From: a virus
DNA length: 33,792 nucleotides
Virus record (IMG/VR): IMGVR_UViG_3300010334_000157
Location: 1-33,792 of that record
Direction: 5' to 3' (one strand)
In this document: positions 7,453-16,216 of the stretch, in pieces
Numbering within the stretch: position 1 is the first letter of the stretch
Layout of the letters: each line of letters starts with the position of its first letter
Program-made: the position numbers and the translations under genes
The notes under the pieces: model-generated
The model's database searches: none
What the model saw: the letters and a program-made list of their open reading frames with translations, nothing else
What the model was told of the DNA's origin: nothing

Positions 7453-10400
7453 ATGCCTCCAGAAGAACTAACTTCCTCATCGCCTGCTACCCCCCAGGAG
7501 GATTCTGCGTTTTTAACCTCTCCAATACCGGCCCCAGATCAAGCGCCCGAATTTGCTGACAGAATCTTGCTTGACCAAAACCTTGAGCAACCTTCTATGG
7601 CGGATCGTATTGCCGTAGACGAGGAAGAAAACAAGAAATTGCGACTAGAAAATGATCGCAAAAGAATGAAGGAAGTTGACCTTTTATCCAAGGTTTTGCC
7701 AGACACAAAAAGCCAGACAAAAGAAATGTCAGGCATCCAGACGCAGGCCAATGCGTTGATTGATCCAAAACTCTACACCGACATGACGGTGAACTGGAGG
7801 GCAACAGCATCCCTCATGGGTAAACCCTTGGACGAGTTGGACGCTACTCAGTACGAGGATTACAAATCCCAAGTTGCCGTGTTGCTCAATAGGCCGGCAC
7901 CCAAATCGGAGAGTGAGTACCGATCCATGCTCTCGGATTATTTTGTCAAAGAGAAGGGCAAGGATACGGCACTTAATGAGCTTTATGGCAATATCGTCCT
8001 AAAGGCTTTCCAAGATACCGGCATGGGCAAGAACCGAGCCTTGGTTGGGCTACCTACCGACTATGTGAAAGAATGGGAAGCCAAGCACAAAGACCTAATT
8101 GATGGAGATACCGGCTACCATGCACAGGCAAACCAAGTCTACAATCAAACCCTCAAGGATATTGATTCCATCCGAGGCAAGGGCGCCGAGACGTTTTCTG
8201 CTCTCATGGATTTTACCCAAGGCAAAACCGATGGCGAAAGAATCGCCCAGGTAGCCGAGCATCTTGCCTCATCAACGCCAGAGGAAAGGCAAAAGGTATA
8301 CCGTTATGTGGGACTTGCCGCAGAAGCGGGTCACATTGACAAGGGTGCGCTTGAGCAATTTGCAATCAACATGGGCCAGTCATTCACTCGTGGATTTGAT
8401 TTTGTGCCGCAGGCAACCCTTCAAGGTCAGGAGGACGCTTTCATTGAAATGCGCGACACCCTAGCCACGGGCAAGGTCTGGCTAAAGAAAGCGGAAGGAA
8501 CCCCTACCCTCAACGATGTTTATAGGCCCTCGCAGGGCGCAGTCGGCTCGGCTGCAAACATTAACCTGACCGGGCGTGAGGCAACCCCCGAAGAAGTAGC
8601 AACCCTTAAAGCGCAAGCAGAGAATGGGCTAAAAACTTTTGGGGTGATCCGAGAGCTTCGCAATGTCGCAAAAACCGATGTGGACCCGATTAGACCCGTT
8701 TTTGACAATTCCGCTATTGAGCGAGGCGCTTATGGTTTAGCCAGTTCCATTGGTATCATGGCGCCCGTTGCCCTCAACCCTGTTTTGGGAATGATGGCGT
8801 ACCAAGCGCAGGAGTTTGACCGCATCATGCTAGAAAACCCTGGCATGAGCAGAAATGCAGCCAAAGGACTTTCCTATCTGGAGGGCGCCGGGAATGCCGC
8901 CTTGGATCGCCTCCAGTTGGGGGCTATCAACGGAAAGCTCCCTGTCTTCGGTGGACTCCTTAATGGCATCAAAAACAACGGTATCCGCAGGGTACTGACC
9001 ACCGTAGGCGTGGAGGTGCTGGAGCAGAACTTGCAGGAGGGCGCGCAGGATCTTATTGCCCCGCTTGCCGAAACAATGGCGGCAGCACTCCGCGAGGATA
9101 TGCCTGACAAGGATTTTGGCGCTTTGATGAAGGATTACATTGGCGGCAGGGCAGAGACCTTTTTTGCCGTGCTTCCCCTAGCCCTCCTTGGTGGAGGCAT
9201 TGGGACGTATCGAGACCTCAAGAACCCGGCAATGCAAATGGCGGATAGGCGCTTGCAAGAAGCAGGGTTTGGGCCGTCACAAAGGGATTACATTAACCAA
9301 GCCGAATCACTTGAGGAAAAAGCCTCACGCATTGAGCAAGAGTGGACCAAGCGCAGCGAGACAGACATCACCGCAGGGAAAGAACTCCTAGCGGCATCTA
9401 TTTCCGAGGCCAAGCAGTCAAAAGCCGGCGACACCGTGGAAGTCAATACCAAGGCGGACGGCACAAACGAGTGGATTGTGCGTGACCCTGCCGGCAAGGA
9501 AGTTGCCCGTGTAGCAAACGAAGAGGAGGCAGTCACGATCATTGCAGACCGAGGATCAGCGGAGATCCGTAGTCAGGCCAATGTCGTTGCCGACTTGCTA
9601 GATTCCGATTGGAGAAAGGACAAACTCCCAAACTTTGAAGCGCAGTTTGGAGGTGAAGTTACCCCGGAGCAGTTGCTCAAGGATGCCGAGGCCAATGGTG
9701 ACGCAAAACTTGTTGAGGCTATCAAGGCAAGCATTGAGGCGCACGGCAACGATCCCGCCGAGTTAGCCAAGCTGCGAGTCCTTGGAGAGAGTCGCATCAC
9801 CCCTTATGCCGAGGGTCAATACAAGGCACTCATTAAGCTGAACGAGGGTTACACGGCACAGGACGCCTTTGAGGAACTTACCCATAGCATCTTTGACATC
9901 GACATTGCCGAGGGTCGCATCACCAAGGAGCAGGCCCGTGCGTGGGTCAGTCAGACTACTGCCGCCGGCGTTGCCAAATACAAGTTTGGAACAGATGCCG
10001 AGGTGCGCGAGAGCATGGCGCAGATTGCCCAGGACTTCGCCCGTAACAAGATTGACCAGACCAACCTCCCCTCCTCTTTCGTTGCATTCCTCAAGAAACT
10101 CTACACCGAGTTTGTGGAGTTCATGCGTCGAGCCAAGCTGCTAGATCAGGCATTCAAGGACGGCAAGATTGACGCCGAGTTTGAACGCTACCTCAAGGGC
10201 AAGATCGGCTTGAGTGATGCCACCATGATTGAACACGAAGTCAACAGGATTGAGGGAGAGCAGGGCGAAACCTCCTTCTCCATCCGCGCCCGCGACGAGG
10301 CATACGATTCCGCAATAAAGGCAGGAGGTGTAGATGCCTTTAAGGGAAAATTACAAAGTGCTGTTTCATCCCTGCCAGACCCCATAGAAGACGAAATTGG

Positions 10401-13400
10401 CTTTTATATCAAAAAAGGAAGTGTTGAAGGATTGGTGGAAAGTTTCTTTATGCCTGCGTTTAGGGCATTAGGAGCATTTGTAGATTGGCACAATGCGAAG
10501 ACAGGCAGTCAATACATCACCATAAAAATACCAACGGAGAACGAAACCTATAAGGATGCAGTAGAAAACTGGGGGGATTTAGAGGAACACAAGATCACTA
10601 TACGAGACCATAATGTTTCCCCGTTCCGAGCAAGGGAGTTTGGTTCACCTACCAAGGTGATTCAAGTGGATGATTTTAAGACAAAAGAAAATGTGCTTAA
10701 AGCGGCAACTCGTTTGTCCGATCATCTCGCGGGTATTCTAGAACCATATCGTGAATATCTTTCAGAAAAAGCAAACTCCGATGCCATTTCTGACATCGGA
10801 GCTGCTGGAATCAAGACCCCCACTAAAGGGGAAGCGGATAAATCCAGTATAACCCGTGAAGGGCAAGGGAGAGGAAGTGCGCTTACAAGTGAAAATCTCA
10901 CCGAATCCTCCCCAGATGTCAACACCTCCTTTTCCATCCAATCCCAAGAGCAGATTGATCGCGTCAACAAGGCCGTGTCAGACACAACGCAGTTTGCCGA
11001 AGGGCGCATGGCACTCTATGAGAAGGCCAAAGAGCGCTTTAAAGCAGTCCTCGCAGAGAATAAAGACATCCTAGACGCACTCAAGGAAGGCGGCGCATTG
11101 CCAGAGAAGATTCGCAGGGCAAAGCTCATCCAGGGCATTGCCGAGCTAGAAGTCATCCTTCGTCAACTCCCGGCAGAAGTGCGCGGCAAGGTGGGAGGAT
11201 TTGGGGTCCTTGCCCGTGGAGGCACCGGCGACATTTTCCTAGCCAATTTTTTCAAGGATCGAGTCAGGATGATTGACGATGAGCTTGAGAAGTATCTCTC
11301 CAAGGAATACGACGATGAGCTTTACAGAGTCTTTGAGAGGTCAAAACCCAAAAAGGATAAGCCCGGAGAAAAGCCCAAAGGTATCGGAGATGAGATACAG
11401 GCTCTTTTTGCACAACTTAAAGAGGCCCGTAAATATACCCCCGAAAAGCTAGAGTCAGAAATTGCCAAACTGGAAACCGAGCTTGATCAGGTTGAGAGAT
11501 CGGAAGCCCACGGTTGGGATGAGATCCAAGAAAAAGCCAAGGAAGAGGCTCGGCTTATCCAAACGATCAATCTTATTTCAAAGGTAGGCGCATGGGACCC
11601 CAAGTATTCGGCAAAAACTAAAACCGATGGGTCAACATCCATTGTCAAAGTCTACAACGGGAAAACTTCCAATGAAAAAGCCGATGCCATCAAGTCACTT
11701 AAAAGCGCCTGGGCAAGAGGATATGCAGATTTTCAGTTAAAGAAAATCAAGGAACGAGAAGAAAGGGAGGCAATACAGTCTTCCATGAAGACTGCAACCA
11801 ACAAGGCAGGAACAGAAGCAGAGCGTATCCAAAAGCAGTTAAGCGAGATGGGCATGAAAGATGGTTGGGGCAAATCCATCTATGACCTTTCCAGTTTTGA
11901 CCAAGTGATAAACTTGATTTTCGGAGACAACTCGGAAATTGCCAATGAGCTTACCGATGTCCAGCGCAAGGCAGAGAACCAGAAAGAAGACAACCTCCAG
12001 CGCAAATACGAGGAAGTAGAGAATCTATTTACCAAACTGGCCGGCAGCACCCTCAAGGGGAAGCAACTCCAATACGACATGATGCAGCCCTCTATTAAGC
12101 TAGAAGGTCAATATAAGGGCATTGAGTTATCACAAATGGCGGCAATCTCGGACATCATGATGTGGAATCAGGAAGACGGGCGCCGGCATATGGAGGGGCG
12201 TTACGACGAGAACGGCAAGCCCATTTCCAAATGGCACTACACGCAGGAGTTTGTGGATTTCCTAGAGAAGAATCTAACGCCAGAAGCACGGGTCGTAATG
12301 GACTTCCTGCTGAAAAAATACGCCGAGGAACACCCAGAAATTAACAAGGTCTACAAACCCTTAAACGGCATAAGCCTGGTTAGCATTGAAAACTACGCAC
12401 CGCTATCGGTGACGCCTCAACAGCAGAAGTCTGGGCAAATGGTAGACCCTACCACTGGGCAATCCTTTAGTTCCGCAACCATTACGCCTCGATCCCTCTT
12501 AACCCGTGGAACTTCAATTGCCCAACCCAACATCACGGTTGACGCAGTTCAAAAGTATTTGTCGCATACACGCCAGATGGAGCATTGGAAGGCTTTTGCT
12601 CCTGTTATGACAAAATACGGAACCGCTTTGAGAAACCGAGATGTCTTGGATTCCATTGAGGCCAAAGCAGGAAAGGCCGGGAGAACCGCAATCACCAACT
12701 GGCTAGATTACATGACTGCCGGCGGGGTCAGGGAAGCAGGAGCAAGCCTGTGGACAAACAAGATGGTAAACGATGTCATGGGACGAGCCGCGCAAATCGC
12801 CCTCTTTGGTCGTGCAGGAACCATCCTGCTACAGTCCACGCAGCTTGCTGCCGCAAGTGCCGTCATGCCTCACAGGGCCTACATGGTCAGATTGTCCAAA
12901 CTCCTTACTGGGAACCTTGGTTGGAAAGACGCCATCAAATCGGACTACATCCAACGCCGAATTAAACAGATGCCAGTTGTGGAACAGCAGGCTATGCAGG
13001 AACTAGCAACCGCTAGACCGAGCAGGGTTATGGAGATCCAACGCTTTTTGGGAAATACTCTATCTGCTGCTGATGGTCTCTTTACGGCAGGAACCTTTGC
13101 AATGGTATATGATTACCAACTCTCGCAGGCCAAAGAGAATGGGATGACCGGCAAGGAGGCCGAGGATTTTGCTTTGAACGAAACAGAACGTATCAGCGAT
13201 AGGATTGCTCAACCTACCCGCGCAGGGGCTAGGTCTATGTGGGAGCTAACCGCAACGGCACCCGCTGCAAGGCTTGCGTTTTCCTTTGCTTCCGAATCTC
13301 GAAAGAACTTTTCACTTCTGGCTTATGCAAAAGCAACGGACGGGATTTTCTCCGCCAGGTTTTTGAGGGCGGCAACCTACACGATAATTCTATCGGGGAT

Positions 13401-13818
13401 TTTAAGCTCCCTTGCCCGGAACGCATGGAAGGACTTGAAGGATGATAGCGACGACGAGTGGTTTGACGAAAAGCATTGGGGGTGGAAGCGACTGCTAATG
13501 ATGTCAGCAACAGACCCTCTTAATGGCATCCCCCTAGTGGGATCATCTGCTCAAGAAGCGGCATTGCACCTTGGCGGGGTTTACTACCAGAACGACAATC
13601 TGTTATCGCTCAACAAAGCGGCATCCACGGCAAGGCAACTTCCTAAATACTGGGAAGGAGACTGGACAAGTAATCAGGCAATGAGAGATGTTGACACCAT
13701 CCTTTCTGTTGCTGGCATGGCAAACCAAAACATTGCCGCTTACGCTTCGCTATCCCATTTAGCAAATGACGCTTTTGGAGTAGCTAAAAACATCAAGAAA
13801 GCAGTAACTGGAGAGTGA
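7453..13818 (+). CDS. Giant polyvalent internal virion protein in the T7 gp16 position
   Basis: A 2,121-residue protein, longer than T7 gp16 (about 1,300). Synteny (after gp14/gp15-like genes, before the tail fibre) makes it the large ejection protein. Regions seen: a charged N-terminus; hydrophobic GLASSIGIMAPVALNP near residues 425-440; FEELTH at ~806-811, which resembles an HExxH site with the first His replaced by Glu; a TSFSI motif at 940-944 and again at 1158-1162; a long charged coiled-coil region ~1170-1500; and a C-terminal helical domain with WTNKMVNDVMGRAAQIALFG and GRAGTILLQSTQLAAAS (~1760-1810) and RISDRIAQPTRAGARSMWEL (~1910), typical of large polyvalent phage proteins. Such proteins enter the cell with the DNA. 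I see no lytic transglycosylase motif that I would trust. The ~210 residues between the two TSFSI motifs look more AT-rich than their flanks. Confidence 0.7.
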   Translation: MPPEELTSSSPATPQEDSAFLTSPIPAPDQAPEFADRILLDQNLEQPSMADRIAVDEEENKKLRLENDRKRMKEVDLLSKVLPDTKSQTKEMSGIQTQANALIDPKLYTDMTVNWRATASLMGKPLDELDATQYEDYKSQVAVLLNRPAPKSESEYRSMLSDYFVKEKGKDTALNELYGNIVLKAFQDTGMGKNRALVGLPTDYVKEWEAKHKDLIDGDTGYHAQANQVYNQTLKDIDSIRGKGAETFSALMDFTQGKTDGERIAQVAEHLASSTPEERQKVYRYVGLAAEAGHIDKGALEQFAINMGQSFTRGFDFVPQATLQGQEDAFIEMRDTLATGKVWLKKAEGTPTLNDVYRPSQGAVGSAANINLTGREATPEEVATLKAQAENGLKTFGVIRELRNVAKTDVDPIRPVFDNSAIERGAYGLASSIGIMAPVALNPVLGMMAYQAQEFDRIMLENPGMSRNAAKGLSYLEGAGNAALDRLQLGAINGKLPVFGGLLNGIKNNGIRRVLTTVGVEVLEQNLQEGAQDLIAPLAETMAAALREDMPDKDFGALMKDYIGGRAETFFAVLPLALLGGGIGTYRDLKNPAMQMADRRLQEAGFGPSQRDYINQAESLEEKASRIEQEWTKRSETDITAGKELLAASISEAKQSKAGDTVEVNTKADGTNEWIVRDPAGKEVARVANEEEAVTIIADRGSAEIRSQANVVADLLDSDWRKDKLPNFEAQFGGEVTPEQLLKDAEANGDAKLVEAIKASIEAHGNDPAELAKLRVLGESRITPYAEGQYKALIKLNEGYTAQDAFEELTHSIFDIDIAEGRITKEQARAWVSQTTAAGVAKYKFGTDAEVRESMAQIAQDFARNKIDQTNLPSSFVAFLKKLYTEFVEFMRRAKLLDQAFKDGKIDAEFERYLKGKIGLSDATMIEHEVNRIEGEQGETSFSIRARDEAYDSAIKAGGVDAFKGKLQSAVSSLPDPIEDEIGFYIKKGSVEGLVESFFMPAFRALGAFVDWHNAKTGSQYITIKIPTENETYKDAVENWGDLEEHKITIRDHNVSPFRAREFGSPTKVIQVDDFKTKENVLKAATRLSDHLAGILEPYREYLSEKANSDAISDIGAAGIKTPTKGEADKSSITREGQGRGSALTSENLTESSPDVNTSFSIQSQEQIDRVNKAVSDTTQFAEGRMALYEKAKERFKAVLAENKDILDALKEGGALPEKIRRAKLIQGIAELEVILRQLPAEVRGKVGGFGVLARGGTGDIFLANFFKDRVRMIDDELEKYLSKEYDDELYRVFERSKPKKDKPGEKPKGIGDEIQALFAQLKEARKYTPEKLESEIAKLETELDQVERSEAHGWDEIQEKAKEEARLIQTINLISKVGAWDPKYSAKTKTDGSTSIVKVYNGKTSNEKADAIKSLKSAWARGYADFQLKKIKEREEREAIQSSMKTATNKAGTEAERIQKQLSEMGMKDGWGKSIYDLSSFDQVINLIFGDNSEIANELTDVQRKAENQKEDNLQRKYEEVENLFTKLAGSTLKGKQLQYDMMQPSIKLEGQYKGIELSQMAAISDIMMWNQEDGRRHMEGRYDENGKPISKWHYTQEFVDFLEKNLTPEARVVMDFLLKKYAEEHPEINKVYKPLNGISLVSIENYAPLSVTPQQQKSGQMVDPTTGQSFSSATITPRSLLTRGTSIAQPNITVDAVQKYLSHTRQMEHWKAFAPVMTKYGTALRNRDVLDSIEAKAGKAGRTAITNWLDYMTAGGVREAGASLWTNKMVNDVMGRAAQIALFGRAGTILLQSTQLAAASAVMPHRAYMVRLSKLLTGNLGWKDAIKSDYIQRRIKQMPVVEQQAMQELATARPSRVMEIQRFLGNTLSAADGLFTAGTFAMVYDYQLSQAKENGMTGKEAEDFALNETERISDRIAQPTRAGARSMWELTATAPAARLAFSFASESRKNFSLLAYAKATDGIFSARFLRAATYTIILSGILSSLARNAWKDLKDDSDDEWFDEKHWGWKRLLMMSATDPLNGIPLVGSSAQEAALHLGGVYYQNDNLLSLNKAASTARQLPKYWEGDWTSNQAMRDVDTILSVAGMANQNIAAYASLSHLANDAFGVAKNIKKAVTGE

Positions 13819-13831
13819 TCTAACATTCCGC

Positions 13832-13860
13832 TTGCCACGTTAGTTACTGCACGTTAGTAG
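13832..13860 (+). promoter_or_regulatory. Possible promoter before the tail fibre gene
   Basis: TTGCCA (13832-13837), 17 bases, TAGTAG (13855-13860), with the ATG at 13869 only eight bases later. The box belongs to CTTGCCA, which is repeated at the same distance before 18171 and 32488. GTTAGT occurs twice in the gap (13839 and 13853). Confidence 0.4.
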
Positions 13861-13868
13861 TAGCGGCA

Positions 13869-14798
13869 ATGTCTGTATCGACCACCGCAACAAGTCAGTC
13901 TTTTACTTCCACGGGAGGAACTACCTATCCGATTACTGCTTTTTCGTTTTTTGATTCTACAGAATTGTTGGTCGTTAAAAAGAGTGGCGGGGTATCCACA
14001 ACCCTTGTTTTGGGGACGGATTACTCTGTTACAGGAGGGGCCGGCAGCACCGGGAACGTCATCACGACAACCGCTATCCCTTCTGGAGTCACGCTGATTG
14101 TCAGTCGGGTAACGAGCAAAACACAACTGACCTCTTACACTACTGGGGATCGATTCCCAGCCTCGGCCCAAGAAAAGGCGTTGGATCGCCTAACCATGAT
14201 TGCCCAGGAGAATGGTCAAAACTCCATTCCCAATACGACAACGACTTCTGGGTCGGCGCCATTTGTTCTTGGTATTAGTGACGCCGGCGGCACTCCATAT
14301 TGGGTATCTCAAACGGCATCAAGCATTGCCGATGGCGCAATTACAACAGCAAAAATTGCAAATGCCGCAATCACTCCTGCAAAACTCTCTTCAAATGGTA
14401 ACATTACTTGGGATGCTACTGGAAACATAACGGCCCCTAGCTTTATTGGTTCAACTACGGCAACGGCAGTCGCCTCTGGTTCTGTGACTCCTGCCGGCCT
14501 TGCTGGATCGGTTGGTGCAAATGCCTGGGTCAGCAAAACTGCCAATTACACGGCAGTTATTGGAGATCGCATTGAGGCTGATACCTCCTCATCCGCATTT
14601 ACGATCACGCTCCCTGCCTCTCCTACCCTCGGCAGTATGATCACTTTTGCTGACGCAGCACGAACTTGGGCAACCAACAATTTAACGGTTGCTCGTAACG
14701 GAAACACGATTGAAGCATTGAGCGAGGATCTTGTCTGCAATGTTTCGGGCAAGCGTATCGCAGCAGTCTATAACGGAAGCACCTGGAGGATATACTAA
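13869..14798 (+). CDS. Tail fibre protein with T7-type N-terminal attachment domain
   Basis: A 309-residue protein. Residues 1-120 match the T7 tail-fibre N-terminal domain that binds the tail: TSTGGTTYPITAFSFFDSTELLVV, LVLGTDYSVTGGAGSTGNVI, LIVSRVTSKTQLTSYTTGDRFPA and ALDRLTMIAQE are all family hallmarks. The middle has the IADGAITTAKIANAAITPAKL repeat common in fibre shafts. The C-terminal ~90 residues (YTAVIGDRIEADTSS, FTITLPASPTLGSMITF) form a compact beta domain ending in VYNGSTWRIY, seen in many fibres. It is shorter than T7 gp17, and the receptor-binding part may be supplied by the next gene, which starts in an overlapping TAATG. Confidence 0.8.
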   Translation: MSVSTTATSQSFTSTGGTTYPITAFSFFDSTELLVVKKSGGVSTTLVLGTDYSVTGGAGSTGNVITTTAIPSGVTLIVSRVTSKTQLTSYTTGDRFPASAQEKALDRLTMIAQENGQNSIPNTTTTSGSAPFVLGISDAGGTPYWVSQTASSIADGAITTAKIANAAITPAKLSSNGNITWDATGNITAPSFIGSTTATAVASGSVTPAGLAGSVGANAWVSKTANYTAVIGDRIEADTSSSAFTITLPASPTLGSMITFADAARTWATNNLTVARNGNTIEALSEDLVCNVSGKRIAAVYNGSTWRIY

Positions 14799-15349
14799 TG
14801 AATTTATCAACATTAATTGGAGGAGCAAACCCCTACTTGGAATTTGCATGGTTGACTTCTCCAAGCACGACCTATCAAGGAATCACAGGAAATGCATTTA
14901 TTGTTTTAACTTTGGACACCAAAATTATCGACGCAGGCAACAATGGAGACATTGGTTCTGGTACCGGCATTACTGGAACCAATACGGGGCTAACCGTAGC
15001 GGGTAACCAAATTGCCTTGAAGGCGGGAACTTATTATTTTACTGCGGATGTACCGTATGCTCCAACATACAATACTTATACGGGAACAGAAAAAGCTATT
15101 TTTTCACTCTATAATTTTACCGACTCCACTTATGTCACTCGAACTCACAAGTTTTGGACTTATGGTTCTCAAGCAGATTTTCACTTGGAACTGCAGGGTC
15201 AGTTTATAATTTCAAGTGCAAAAGTCTTTCAATTAAAACTTGGCAACAATGAAGGTGGAATAGTTGGTAGTGCTGGAAACCCTACAATGACAGCAGGGGG
15301 TTCCAGCGATGACCAAAGGACAACAATAAAACTTTGGAAACTTGCATAA
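14798..15349 (+). CDS. Jelly-roll-like tail adhesin (candidate receptor-binding protein)
   Basis: A 183-residue protein directly after and overlapping the tail fibre gene, with GGAGGA seven bases before its ATG. It has the strand pattern of a C1q/TNF-type jelly roll: NQIALKAGTYYFTADVPY, KAIFSLYNFTDSTYV, ADFHLELQGQFIISSAKVFQLKLGN, TTIKLWKLA. Proteins of this shape often form the trimeric tip of phage fibres. The likely role is host contact, working with the short fibre made by the gene before it. The fold call is by eye and no close family was identified. Confidence 0.55.
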   Translation: MNLSTLIGGANPYLEFAWLTSPSTTYQGITGNAFIVLTLDTKIIDAGNNGDIGSGTGITGTNTGLTVAGNQIALKAGTYYFTADVPYAPTYNTYTGTEKAIFSLYNFTDSTYVTRTHKFWTYGSQADFHLELQGQFIISSAKVFQLKLGNNEGGIVGSAGNPTMTAGGSSDDQRTTIKLWKLA

Positions 15350-15351
15350 TT

Positions 15352-15537
15352 ATGACTAAAGAAGAACTACTCAAAACCATTTGGGGACTGGCTTGTGCCA
15401 ATCTCGGCTACCCCGTTTGTAATGCTTACTTCTATCGTGAAGAGGGAGTACCCCAAAAAGTCACCGACAAAGCTATCACCGCAGAATGCGAGCGCATTCT
15501 AGCCGAGCCTCCTCCCATTCCATCTTTAGCACCATGA
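15352..15537 (+). CDS. Small hypothetical protein in the tail operon
   Basis: A 61-residue ORF starting at ATG 15352, two bases after the preceding stop; an in-frame TTG at 15334 is less likely. It begins MTKEELLKTIWGLACANLGYP, an amphipathic helix, and ends with a Pro-rich tail EPPPIPSLAP. The stop overlaps the next ATG (ATGA), so it lies inside a coupled chain of short tail-region genes. No function recognised. Confidence 0.6.
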   Translation: MTKEELLKTIWGLACANLGYPVCNAYFYREEGVPQKVTDKAITAECERILAEPPPIPSLAP

Positions 15538-15701
15538 CCGAGCCGACTTGCGAAGCATCCCTAGAGGCTACCGACTCGCTGTCTATTGAGACGCACCCAG
15601 ATGACGTCTGGATTGCTTGGAATGTAGAAAAAAACAAACCCACCGGCAATCCTATTCAAAAAGCGTTTGTGAAACTCATTGATCGTATCATCTCCCTTTA
15701 A
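15534..15701 (+). CDS. Small hypothetical protein in the tail operon
   Basis: A 55-residue ORF beginning with the ATG of an ATGA overlap at 15534. The sequence is acidic at first (MTEPTCEASLEATDSLSIETHPDD) and ends in a basic, hydrophobic helix (IQKAFVKLIDRIISL). The start was chosen for the overlap instead of an earlier in-frame codon at 15486. No family recognised. Confidence 0.55.
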   Translation: MTEPTCEASLEATDSLSIETHPDDVWIAWNVEKNKPTGNPIQKAFVKLIDRIISL

Positions 15702-15718
15702 CCTCAACCCCCACCTCC

Positions 15719-15832
15719 ATGACCATTACCTCCGTTGTCACCCAGGGATCTACCAACCGCACTATCTCCACCTATTCGCAGGAGGGCGGATCTTCTCCTA
15801 CTGGGGTAAATGCCGACCCTTCCCGTGAATGA
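15719..15832 (+). CDS. Tiny 37-residue protein in the tail operon
   Basis: A short ORF of 37 codons with ATG at 15719 and TGA at 15830-15832. It reads MTITSVVTQGSTNRTIST then a Ser/Gly-rich end, a composition like the surrounding tail proteins. Support comes from the architecture: it fills the gap between two genes and its stop overlaps the next ATG as ATGA, the same coupling used along this operon. It could be a structural peptide or a translational bridge. Confidence 0.5.
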   Translation: MTITSVVTQGSTNRTISTYSQEGGSSPTGVNADPSRE

Positions 15833-16215
15833 GCATCCTAAACGACCCATACGTCCGTAAGCCGGCTATTCGCTGGACTGCCGGCGCAGCCCTCCCATCT
15901 GGGGAAGGGCAGGGTCGTTCTATGCCGCTACTGGTGGATGACACAACGGGTCGCCTGTTAGTTGATCTGCCTCCCTATTCGGACCCCAACACGACCAATG
16001 GTCTCCTTCATTCAATTGAAGCAGACATCCAGGCTCCGTTGCAGATCAAGTTACCTGGTCTCAACATAGAACCCTACGATTACATTTCTCTCTCCTACAC
16101 GGGTTCCAACCTAACCGGTGTTGTCTACAAGACGGGAGGTGCCTCTGGCTCAACGATTGCAACACTCACGCTTGCATACAGCGGTTCAAATCTTGTCTCG
16201 GTAACCAAGTCCTAG
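15829..16215 (+). CDS. Small tail-associated beta protein
   Basis: A 128-residue protein. The first half, DPYVRKPAIRWTAGAALPSGEGQG, SMPLLVDDTTGRLLVDLP, is followed by a compact strand-rich end, IEPYDYISLSYTGSNLTGVVYKTGG and TIATLTLAYSGSNLVSVTKS. That end occurs in many small phage tail-region proteins, where its role is not known. It is coupled by ATGA to the tiny gene before it, and the fibre-like gene starts one base after its stop. Confidence 0.6.
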   Translation: MSILNDPYVRKPAIRWTAGAALPSGEGQGRSMPLLVDDTTGRLLVDLPPYSDPNTTNGLLHSIEADIQAPLQIKLPGLNIEPYDYISLSYTGSNLTGVVYKTGGASGSTIATLTLAYSGSNLVSVTKS

Positions 16216-16216
16216 C

